From LC029 sp036676475 (GTDB lineage: Bacteria > Bacillota > Bacilli > Aneurinibacillales > RAOX-1), in assembly GCA_036676475.1 (NCBI GenBank), contig JAKFCU010000032.1:62001-126000 (forward strand): a DNA stretch of 64,000 nucleotides, written 5' to 3'. Made by a program: the position numbers and the translations under genes. Of the stretch, positions 53,876 to 60,859 are shown piece after piece. Below the pieces are notes generated by a model. That model saw only the letters and a program-made list of their open reading frames with translations, had not been told where the DNA came from and ran no database searches. Positions within the stretch are counted from its first letter, which is position 1; the number at the start of each line of letters is the position of its first letter.

Positions 53876-54376
53876 CTAAGCTCCTGGTGTTGTACCGACT
53901 CCAGGCGTTATGGTTGTGTCTGGTGTTGTACCGGCCCCTGGTGTTGTAGGCGTGGTATCCGCAGCTGGTGTCTGATCCGTCTGATCTGGAATATTAATGT
54001 AGCCCTTCTCTGAGAGATTGCGAAGTATCGCTGTCATTTCTGCACGTGTAACCGGTTTGTTAGGCTGGAAGCCTCCGCCTGGATATCCACCTATAATCCC
54101 TGTATCTTTAGCCCATTCAATATTTTTTGTATACCATTGTCCTTTTGAAACGTCGTTGAAATGACCTTTATAGCCTTGGGCCGTATTTGTAATATTGGTA
54201 CTGCCATTAGCATTCTTGGCCGCCTGTCTGCCAGTGGCTTTTGTATTTGTATCGTTTGTTCCCATTTGATACCCTTGGTACTGGTTAGTCCTGGCATCAT
54301 TTCGGTCATCAGTGGCACAACCTACAAGAGAACTCATTAAAACTCCAACCATTAAAACTGAGCATATCTTATTCAT
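53876..54376 (-). CDS. Lipoprotein with a single SLH domain
   Basis: 166-aa secreted protein. The signal peptide ends in lipobox SLVGC (Cys about residue 20). A polar Asn/Thr-rich linker and one SLH domain follow (about 72-120: FNDVSKGQWYTKNIEWAKDTGIIGGYPGG...FQPNKPVTRAEMTAIL). The tail is a Thr/Pro/Gly repeat (TTPGAGTTPDTT, TPGVGTTPGA). SLH domains bind pyruvylated wall polysaccharide made with CsaB (43272). Most S-layer proteins carry three SLH repeats; a single one plus a lipid anchor could tie membrane to wall polymer. Confidence 0.82.
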   Translation of the reverse strand: MNKICSVLMVGVLMSSLVGCATDDRNDARTNQYQGYQMGTNDTNTKATGRQAAKNANGSTNITNTAQGYKGHFNDVSKGQWYTKNIEWAKDTGIIGGYPGGGFQPNKPVTRAEMTAILRNLSEKGYINIPDQTDQTPAADTTPTTPGAGTTPDTTITPGVGTTPGA

Positions 54377-54463
54377 TTGCTATCAGCCTCCCTTTCAGTT
54401 TTATGATGAGATAAGGACACTCTTTTTACCCCTGAAGGATAAAGGAAACAAAGGAGAAGAACG

Positions 54464-54513
54464 GTAAGAAAGCTACTGGCTTAGCCTGATGCGTATCACA
54501 CTTGACTGATAAG
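54464..54513 (+). repeat. Interspersed ~50-bp repeat, copy 6
   Basis: GGTAAGAAAGCTACTGGC, then TTAGCC and ATGCGTATCACACTTGACTG. The left half is intact, the right half drifted. It ends 3 nt before the next terminator. Confidence 0.8.
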
Positions 54514-54516
54514 TAC

Positions 54517-54566
54517 AAAAAAGCACCTGTTTTTTTGCCAAACGGCAAAAAAACAGGTGCTTTTTT
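54517..54566. terminator. Very strong bidirectional terminator after the UDP-sugar dehydrogenase gene
   Basis: A 23-bp perfect stem (AAAAAAGCACCTG... with ...CAGGTGCTTTTTT) around AAAC. It ends the 54569-55870 gene and abuts repeat copy 6. Confidence 0.92.
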
Positions 54567-54568
54567 AG

Positions 54569-55870
54569 TTATATCCGCAACAACACAGCCCACTCTGCAG
54601 CGCTTTTGGGAATGCGATGCTTGGTGTCTAATAATACGGGCTGAGCTGTCATACCTTCTATCGTGGCTTTCCAGTCGATTTCTAGAAATTCTTCCTGGGC
54701 TGTCAAATAAATGAGGGCATCTGCCCCTTCCACAGCTTCACTTAAGCTGCTCACCTTATAAGCATATTCGCTCGGTACAGCGGGATCATAAGCTCTCACC
54801 TTTGCTCCCCGTTCAATTAAGATTTCCACGACATGATGTGGCGGACTAATTCGATCATCATTGGAGAAATCCTTCATTGCTAGTCCTAATACGGCTACGT
54901 TACTTCCGTGTATTGACTTGCCTTTTTTCTGTAGCTCTTCCCCTATCATATCAACAAGAACCTGAGGTACAGAATCATTGATTTTTCGTGCTAATTCTAA
55001 TAGCTCAATGTTTACTTCCAACTCACGGGCTTTTGGCAACAAATAATAAAGAGCATTTGGCAAGCAGTATCCACCAACTCCTGGACCCGGAAAAAGAAGG
55101 TTGACACGCTTATGGGTATTGGCTATCTTAATCAATTCATAAGTATCCATCCCTATTTTTTCAGAGAAACGGGCAAATTGCTGTACCATCGCAATATTAA
55201 CATCGCGTTGAATATTTTCAATAACTTTTGCTGTTTCCACTACTTTGATTTCAGAAACCGTGATTTCTGCTTCCGTAACAAAGCTTAAAACTTCCTTTGC
55301 TTTTTCCGCGCTTTGTGGATTAATTCCACCTAATGCTAATGGCATATGAATAAATTCTTCAAACGCCTTTCCTTCAGCAATTCTTTCCGAGGAGTAGGCT
55401 AGATAGAAATCCTCACCAGCTGTTAAACCGCTCTTTTCCAGAAGTGGACGCACAAACTCTTCTGTAGTTCCCGGTACGACCGTGCTTCTTAAAATAACGG
55501 TATCACCCTTTTTCAGAACTTTGGATAACTCATAACAGGCGCTTTCTAAATACATCATATTGGGATCGCCATTTACTACTGGAATTCCTACCGTAATAAT
55601 ATAAGCTTGAACCGCCTGAGCAGCTTCCTCATATTTCGTGGTCGCCTTGAACTGATCGGCCGCTAGCTGTTCTCCCAGAATTTCAGCTAATGATTTGCTT
55701 TGATAATATTCAAGATGGTGGGATATACCTTTATTAATTTCCTCGACATGATGAGCCAACACATCAATCCCTACCACCTTAGCCCCTTTCATAGCATAGC
55801 TAAGAGCCAATGGTAAGCCGATAAAGCCCAAACCAATGACGGCAACTTGAAGCTCTTTTTTCTGCTTCAT
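54569..55870 (-). CDS. Nucleotide-sugar dehydrogenase (WecC/UDP-ManNAc dehydrogenase type)
   Basis: 433-aa UDP-sugar dehydrogenase. N-terminal NAD fold AVIGLGFIGLPLALSYA, then VPGTTEEFVRPLL, ETAKVIENIQRDVNIA with the catalytic Lys/Asn region, the active-site Cys in PGPGVGGYCLPNALYYL, and the C-terminal UDP-binding domain (VLGLAMKDFSNDDR). It oxidises a UDP-hexose to its uronic acid. Overall similarity favours UDP-N-acetyl-mannosamine or related substrates over UDP-glucose, but this is not certain. It would supply an acidic sugar for the wall polysaccharide encoded upstream. Confidence 0.85.
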   Translation of the reverse strand: MKQKKELQVAVIGLGFIGLPLALSYAMKGAKVVGIDVLAHHVEEINKGISHHLEYYQSKSLAEILGEQLAADQFKATTKYEEAAQAVQAYIITVGIPVVNGDPNMMYLESACYELSKVLKKGDTVILRSTVVPGTTEEFVRPLLEKSGLTAGEDFYLAYSSERIAEGKAFEEFIHMPLALGGINPQSAEKAKEVLSFVTEAEITVSEIKVVETAKVIENIQRDVNIAMVQQFARFSEKIGMDTYELIKIANTHKRVNLLFPGPGVGGYCLPNALYYLLPKARELEVNIELLELARKINDSVPQVLVDMIGEELQKKGKSIHGSNVAVLGLAMKDFSNDDRISPPHHVVEILIERGAKVRAYDPAVPSEYAYKVSSLSEAVEGADALIYLTAQEEFLEIDWKATIEGMTAQPVLLDTKHRIPKSAAEWAVLLRI

Positions 55871-55892
55871 TTTAATTCCTCCGAATCTAGAT

Positions 55893-55985
55893 TTAAACCG
55901 TTAGAGACATATACCAATAAGCGAAACCGCTTATTAAGAAGATCGCAGATAAAATAATCATAATAATCGTTAACCTCTTTAGCAT
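55893..55985 (-). CDS. 30-aa single-span membrane peptide
   Basis: A tiny ORF with a good ribosome site (TTTGGAGG, 6 nt before ATG) ending 22 bp before the UDP-sugar dehydrogenase start. After MLKR it is almost entirely one hydrophobic helix (LTIIMIILSAIFLISGFAYW). Probably translated from the same mRNA as the dehydrogenase. Function unknown; small membrane peptides often modulate a neighbouring membrane or transport protein. Confidence 0.55.
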   Translation of the reverse strand: MLKRLTIIMIILSAIFLISGFAYWYMSLTV

Positions 55986-56056
55986 TTCAAACCTCCAAAG
56001 CCGGATACCAACTACCCATGAATTATACACTATTATGTCTAAAATTGCATATAGAC

Positions 56057-56088
56057 AAAAAAAGCAGCCATCCAAGGATGGCCGCTAA
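56057..56088 (-). terminator. Terminator downstream of the DUF350 gene
   Basis: AGC-A-GCCATC pairs with GATGGC-C-GCT around CAAG; T-run of seven on the minus strand. Confidence 0.8.
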
Positions 56089-56186
56089 GAAACTCTCAAC
56101 CTAAACTTACATGTTAGATTGATAAGTTCATATTACAAAGAATTAAGTCCATCGTAAACATTGAAATATTGCCATCAAATATAGAT

Positions 56187-56594
56187 TTATACAATACTGG
56201 CACCAATCACATAAGAAAGTCCAATAGAAATCATCATGGATAATAATCCTACAGATCGATTATCCTTAGCAATTTCTTCATCGATTTTGAATTTTGGAGT
56301 CATGAACTCGAAAATAAAATAGGCAGCCAACAGCAACAGAAAGCCAAATCCTCCCCAAAGCAAGGCCTGGCCAATCGCATCATTATGCTGTATCGAGAAT
56401 CGGAAAATATTCGTAATTCCAAATATCTTCCCACTAACAGCCATGGCTACAGACAGGTTTCCCTTTTTTATTTCCTCCCAATCATCATACTTAGTAACCA
56501 TCTCAAAGATGGTTAGGAATAAGAATAAAGCAAGAATCGTAACTGCAAAAAAGGCCGTTGTAAGAATATAGGGATTTTTTAGTAGACTTGACAT
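56187..56594 (-). CDS. DUF350 membrane protein (YshE-like)
   Basis: 135-aa protein with four membrane segments, arranged as two DUF350 repeats (AVTILALFLFLTIFEMVTKYDDWEEIKKGNLSVAMAVSGKIFG and GLLSMMISIGLSYVIG regions). The charged DDWEEIKKGN segment after the second helix is typical. Function unknown. Directly downstream of mutS2, as yshE is in B. subtilis, where lcfA follows; here lcfA is about 16 kb away. Confidence 0.8.
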   Translation of the reverse strand: MSSLLKNPYILTTAFFAVTILALFLFLTIFEMVTKYDDWEEIKKGNLSVAMAVSGKIFGITNIFRFSIQHNDAIGQALLWGGFGFLLLLAAYFIFEFMTPKFKIDEEIAKDNRSVGLLSMMISIGLSYVIGASIV

Positions 56595-56678
56595 GGGGAG
56601 CCCCTTTCTTTAGCGTATGCTGTGGTTCATCATCCACCCTCTTTTTCTACGAAATCGAATGAGAATGGTTTCATACTG

Positions 56679-59033
56679 CTACTTTAATTCTACAATCGTG
56701 GCCCCTAAGCCGCCCTCTCCTTGTCCGCCAAATCGAAAGGATTTCACACTTCGGTGCTTTTTCAAAAAGTTATGAACCCCTACTCTAAGGGCTCCCGTGC
56801 CTTTCCCGTGAATGAGAGAAACCTGGTGCAAGTTGGACATCACGGCATCATCCAAATATTTATCAATAACTAAAATAGCATCATCTATTGTATAACCTCG
56901 AAGGTCGAGCTCCGTTCGAATGGTTTCACGAGATATCTTCACCCGGGTGAAAGGAACAATCTCCTTCTTTTTCCCTGATTTGACTAAAGTCAGATCATCT
57001 GCTTTGATATTCATTTTTAAGATACCTAATTGAATTTGATATTCTTTATTGCCAAGCTCCCCGATAATCTCTCCTTTTTGTCCAAGGGAGGTCACTTTTA
57101 CTTCATCGCCGACCTTGAAGGTCTCCTTCTCTGCTGCTTTCTTTCTCTTCTCCTTTTCCCGTTCAAAAGCGGGTACACTTTCTTGAAGACGTTTTTTGGC
57201 TTCAATGAGCTTGTGTTCCTTAATGCCCACTTGCTCTTCCTGAGCCATCCTGCGCAATTCCGAAATAATTTCATCTGCTTCTTTTCGGGCAATCGCTACC
57301 GATCGGGCTGCTTGCTCCTCGGCTTGCTGAAGCAATCTGTTTTTCTCCCTAGCAAAGTCCATTCGCTCCTGCTCCAATTGCTCATGGAGGGCATCCATTT
57401 CCTTGCGAAGGGTTGCCATATGCAATCGATCTTGTTCGGCTGCTAAGCGATTCTCCTCCAAAGACGCAATCATCGTCTCCACCCGTGTATCTTCCAGGCT
57501 GACATGGCCTTTGGCTTCTTCTATAATATCGGATGAAAGCCCTAAGCGATTGGCAATGGCAAAAGCATTGCTTCGGCCTGGAACCCCCACTAATAGACGG
57601 TAAGTGGGGCGAAGGGTTTCCACATCAAATTCAACACTCGCATTTAAGACCTGTTCGCGGTTATAAGCAAATGCTTTCAATTCACTATAATGGGTCGTTG
57701 CTACCACTTTCGCCCCTCTCTGGTACATATGATCTAGAATCGCCATCGCAAGTGCAGCACCTTCCGTCGGGTCCGTCCCTGCACCTAATTCATCTAAGAG
57801 CACAAGACTATGATCATCTATGCTATCGATAATTCGAATGATATTGGTCATATGTCCTGAAAAGGTACTCAGATTTTGCTCAATGCTTTGTTCATCTCCA
57901 ATGTCTGCAAAAACACCCGAGAAGATAGCCATTTCGCTATCTTCCATGGCTGGAAGATGAAGACCGGAAGCCGCCATCAGCGCATGGAGCCCCATGGTTT
58001 TTAGCGTAACCGTTTTACCTCCGGTGTTAGGTCCAGTAATAATGAGTGATGTGAAATTCTTACCTAGCTCCACATCAATAGGAACCACTTCATGTAAGGG
58101 GATGAGTGGGTGACGTCCCTTATTTAAACGTATATACCCCTTATTGTTCAGCTTAGGCTGAGTGGCTTTGGTTCGATGAGCATATTTGGCTTTGGCAAAA
58201 GCAAAATCGAGTTCAGCTAGCATCTTCACATTCACATCAAGTGATTCTGCTTGTTCCGCTACGATCCCGGTTAATTGAAGGAGAATGCGTTCTATTTCCC
58301 GTTCCTCTTTCAACCTTAACTCACGCAGCTGATTATTCGCTTGAACTACCGCTTCTGGCTCTATAAATAACGTCGCTCCTGATGCCGATTGATCATGGAT
58401 CATCCCGCCAAAGACATGACGGTATTCCTGTTTGACCGGAATCACATATCGATCTCCACGAACGGTTACAATACTTTCTTGAAGCATTTTTTGATAAGAA
58501 GAGGAACGTATAATGTTTTCTAGCTTATCCTTAATTCTTGATTCTGTATTACGAATTTGGGAACGTAATTGAGCAAGAGTGGAGCTGGCATGATCCAAGA
58601 CCCCACCATACTCATCAATACAGCTGTTAATCTCTTCCTCAATATGATTGAGGCGTTCAATCTGTTGCGTAAACTCGTGGAGCCAAGGGAGAGCTTGCTC
58701 TTCTGTCAATGTCTCAATAAACTTTCGGAGACGCCAGCCCCCATGGATGGTTCCTGCAATGTCCAACAGCTCCGTTGTATTTAATGAGGCCCCTAATCTT
58801 GCTCTGGCCACTGATGAGCGAATATCCCGAATCCCCCCAAAAGGTACATTTCCTTTGAGACGGATAACCGTATAAGCTTCAAATGTAATTTCCTGCCAAT
58901 CATTAGCCTCCTCCAACCTGTAGGTTGGTCGAAGGCGTTCTATTTTTTCTCTCCCTAAAGAGGAAGAAGCATGTTCTAAAAGCTGTTGAATGACCTTGTG
59001 AAATTCTAACGTGCGAAACAGACGGTCTTCCAC
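56679..59033 (-). CDS. mutS2: Endonuclease MutS2
   Basis: 784-aa MutS2. Core MutS-type ATPase with Walker A GPNTGGKTVTLKT, VFADIGDEQSIEQNLSTFSGHM and LVLLDELGAGTDP. A long coiled coil (about 510-640) and a C-terminal Smr nuclease domain (LDLRGYTIDDA, SLIHGKGTGALR) follow. It acts on recombination intermediates and, in Bacillus, on stalled or collided ribosomes. The start is GTG 59033 (AAAGGGGA 6 nt upstream), which gives the usual EDRLFRTLEFHKV beginning; an ATG 27 nt upstream lacks a site. Confidence 0.95.
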   Translation of the reverse strand: MEDRLFRTLEFHKVIQQLLEHASSSLGREKIERLRPTYRLEEANDWQEITFEAYTVIRLKGNVPFGGIRDIRSSVARARLGASLNTTELLDIAGTIHGGWRLRKFIETLTEEQALPWLHEFTQQIERLNHIEEEINSCIDEYGGVLDHASSTLAQLRSQIRNTESRIKDKLENIIRSSSYQKMLQESIVTVRGDRYVIPVKQEYRHVFGGMIHDQSASGATLFIEPEAVVQANNQLRELRLKEEREIERILLQLTGIVAEQAESLDVNVKMLAELDFAFAKAKYAHRTKATQPKLNNKGYIRLNKGRHPLIPLHEVVPIDVELGKNFTSLIITGPNTGGKTVTLKTMGLHALMAASGLHLPAMEDSEMAIFSGVFADIGDEQSIEQNLSTFSGHMTNIIRIIDSIDDHSLVLLDELGAGTDPTEGAALAMAILDHMYQRGAKVVATTHYSELKAFAYNREQVLNASVEFDVETLRPTYRLLVGVPGRSNAFAIANRLGLSSDIIEEAKGHVSLEDTRVETMIASLEENRLAAEQDRLHMATLRKEMDALHEQLEQERMDFAREKNRLLQQAEEQAARSVAIARKEADEIISELRRMAQEEQVGIKEHKLIEAKKRLQESVPAFEREKEKRKKAAEKETFKVGDEVKVTSLGQKGEIIGELGNKEYQIQLGILKMNIKADDLTLVKSGKKKEIVPFTRVKISRETIRTELDLRGYTIDDAILVIDKYLDDAVMSNLHQVSLIHGKGTGALRVGVHNFLKKHRSVKSFRFGGQGEGGLGATIVELK

Positions 59034-59219
59034 TATGAATCCCCTTTCTAATGCATGCAATATCTCCTTATTATATCACTTCTTTTGTTCCATCTCTAAG
59101 GAAAGGATGGATGATTTCGAGTATAGGTCAACTGCTGCAAGGCAATACTAAATATACTTTTGAAAGAGTTAAGGATTAAATTCAATCTGTTAGAATAAAA
59201 ATAGATAGGAATGTTGGAT

Positions 59220-59570
59220 ATGTCTTTGCTTAACCATCTGTTCAGGTTTATCATAGCTTCCCTCGTTCTGTTATTGGTAGGCTTCCTAGTTCCCGGATTT
59301 GCTGTCCACGGTTTTTCTACAGCTGTCCTAGCTGCTGCTGTCATTGCGGCATTGGGATGGATTGTAGAAGGATTCTTAGGAGGAGAAGTATCTCCTTACG
59401 GAAGAGGCTTAATTGGATTTCTTACAACAGCTAGCATCATCTATTTAACCAAGTTCATGGTTAAAGGGGTTGAAGTTACCTTTATTGGAGCTTTGCTCGC
59501 CGCTCTTCTTATCGGTATTATCGATTTATTTCTTCCATCCAAAGCAAGATATTGGTCACGGGAGGATTGA
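59220..59570 (+). CDS. Holin-like/YvlD-family membrane protein
   Basis: 116-aa protein with four membrane segments, of the phage-holin-like family that includes B. subtilis YvlD (LVLLLVGFLVPGFAVHGF, GRGLIGFLTTASIIYLTKFM). Not a true phage holin in context. AGGA lies 9 nt before ATG 59220; an ATG at 59211 is immediately after it. Convergent with the SASP gene over a shared terminator. Confidence 0.75.
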   Translation: MSLLNHLFRFIIASLVLLLVGFLVPGFAVHGFSTAVLAAAVIAALGWIVEGFLGGEVSPYGRGLIGFLTTASIIYLTKFMVKGVEVTFIGALLAALLIGIIDLFLPSKARYWSRED

Positions 59571-59599
59571 AAATTCCCTGCCTTAATGTAAAAACAAGG

Positions 59600-59632
59600 A
59601 AAAGAGACTGTTCTCAAGACAGTCTCTTTTTT
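59600..59632. terminator. Bidirectional terminator
   Basis: AAAAGAGACTGT pairs with ACAGTCTCTTTT around 7 nt, A and T runs on both sides. Confidence 0.88.
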
Positions 59633-59650
59633 GCCATTGTATTCAGTTTT

Positions 59651-59848
59651 TTATTGCTGTTGACCAGCTAATGCACTTTCTGCCATTTTGACTAGACGCT
59701 TCGTAATCTCGCCTCCGACAGAACCATTATTTCTGGATGTAGCATAAGCACCAAAATCGTAGACACCAAACTCATTGGCAATTTCATACTTAATCTCATC
59801 AATAAGAGATGCTGACTGAGGAACAATCAGTTTATTTCGATTTGCCAT
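59651..59848 (-). CDS. Alpha/beta-type small acid-soluble spore protein
   Basis: 65-aa alpha/beta SASP that coats spore DNA. The conserved motifs are the GPR protease site region IANEFGV and [28 protein letters not shown]. Between the holin-like gene and cvpA; polX, which occupies the cvpA-mutS2 interval in B. subtilis, is absent here. Expression in the forespore is expected from the family; I could not identify a clear sigma-G promoter. Confidence 0.92.
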   Translation of the reverse strand: MANRNKLIVPQSASLIDEIKYEIANEFGVYDFGAYATSRNNGSVGGEITKRLVKMAESALAGQQQ

Positions 59849-59925
59849 AAAGGTTACCCCCTTTGTTTAGGTGTATCTTTATTGTTAACTTAGCTCAGAA
59901 AATCATCCCAAGTAAAAAAAGGGAG

Positions 59926-60483
59926 CTATAATATATTTTGATAATCCTGCTGCTTAGGAAGATTCCTGATTTGTTCCGATATAAGAGGAGAAATTTCAAG
60001 GATATATTGGGATATGACGGAACGTAAAAAGGTTTCTTTCCATCCCTGGCCGGGTGCTGTGGAAATTAGATGGACCACAATAATCATAAGAATTAGAGTC
60101 TGACCTAGTCCAAGAAACGCCCCTAACCAACGATTCAATATGGATATCAGGGGAAGCTCAGCAAAACTCTGAAGGACTTTCCCGAATAGATTACATAAGA
60201 CTCTTGAAAAGAAAAACAATAGGATAAAAGCAAGACCTGCATAGAGAAAATGGTGGACGGAAGACATATTCAGCAAAGCCTGCATAAGAGGATTGGAGCT
60301 TTCGGAAGGGAGAGGGAATTGTTCTTGTAGAAAAACGGCTGTATCCTGTGAAAAGGAATAGGCAAACAACAGGGAAATGACCATTCCTGCCAGACCAATA
60401 GCAAGGCTTACAAAACCTTTACGGTATCCGTAAAAAATCCCTAAGCAAAAGAGACCGATGAGACCTAGATCTACGGTATTCAT
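59926..60483 (-). CDS. CvpA family membrane protein
   Basis: 185-aa CvpA/YshB-like protein with four membrane segments (DLGLIGLFCLGIFYGYRKGF, LAGMVISLLFAYSFS and later). Its ATG overlaps the zapA stop (ATGA). Homologues are linked to colicin V export and envelope integrity; the molecular role is unknown. Confidence 0.88.
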   Translation of the reverse strand: MNTVDLGLIGLFCLGIFYGYRKGFVSLAIGLAGMVISLLFAYSFSQDTAVFLQEQFPLPSESSNPLMQALLNMSSVHHFLYAGLAFILLFFFSRVLCNLFGKVLQSFAELPLISILNRWLGAFLGLGQTLILMIIVVHLISTAPGQGWKETFLRSVISQYILEISPLISEQIRNLPKQQDYQNIL

Positions 60484-60749
60484 TCCTTGAGTTTTTCCTC
60501 CTCTTCAAAAATTCGAATTAATTCTTCATATTCAAGCTTGAGCTGATAAAATTCATCAGCAATATTTAATGCTGCCAGCACGGCTATCTTTGCCGTATCT
60601 AAACGGTGATTGCCCATTCCGATTTGCCTCATTTTTTCATCTACGTAGTGGGCAACGGAACGCAAATGGCTAACACTTGCCTTTCCTACCATCCGATATT
60701 GCTGTCCATATATATCAACGGTTATTTTATTTTTTTCCTCATCACGCAC
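60480..60749 (-). CDS. zapA: Cell division protein ZapA
   Basis: 89-aa ZapA that bundles FtsZ filaments. N-terminal strand VDIYGQQYRMVG, then HLRSVAHYVDEKMRQIG and a C-terminal coiled coil rich in E and L. GTG start after GGAAGGGG. Overlaps cvpA by 4 bp. Confidence 0.93.
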   Translation of the reverse strand: MRDEEKNKITVDIYGQQYRMVGKASVSHLRSVAHYVDEKMRQIGMGNHRLDTAKIAVLAALNIADEFYQLKLEYEELIRIFEEEEKLKE

Positions 60750-60819
60750 CTTAGCATTGCCCCTTCCAACTATAAGCTTGTCCTATACTTGTTTTATTAT
60801 ACATATATTAGCAATGGAA

Positions 60820-60853
60820 AAAAAGGATCCCTTTTATAAACAAGGGACCCTTC
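60820..60853 (-). terminator. Terminator of pheST
   Basis: GGATCCCTT pairs with AAGGGACCC (one mismatch region) around 8 nt; T-run on the minus strand. Confidence 0.8.
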
Positions 60854-60859
60854 ACGTAA

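Noticed and set aside
57030..57446. 138-aa plus-strand frame inside mutS2
   Set aside because: Antisense shadow of the MutS2 coiled-coil region; no ribosome site and low-complexity composition.
59096..59344. 82-aa minus-strand frame opposite the holin-like gene
   Set aside because: Overlaps a recognisable plus-strand gene and has no ribosome site.
59220..59570. Phage holin indicating a prophage
   Set aside because: No phage genes nearby; the protein fits the chromosomal YvlD-like group.
59849..59925. Sigma-G promoter for the SASP gene
   Set aside because: Only weak -35/-10 resemblance (TGATT ... CAATAAA); not strong enough to list.
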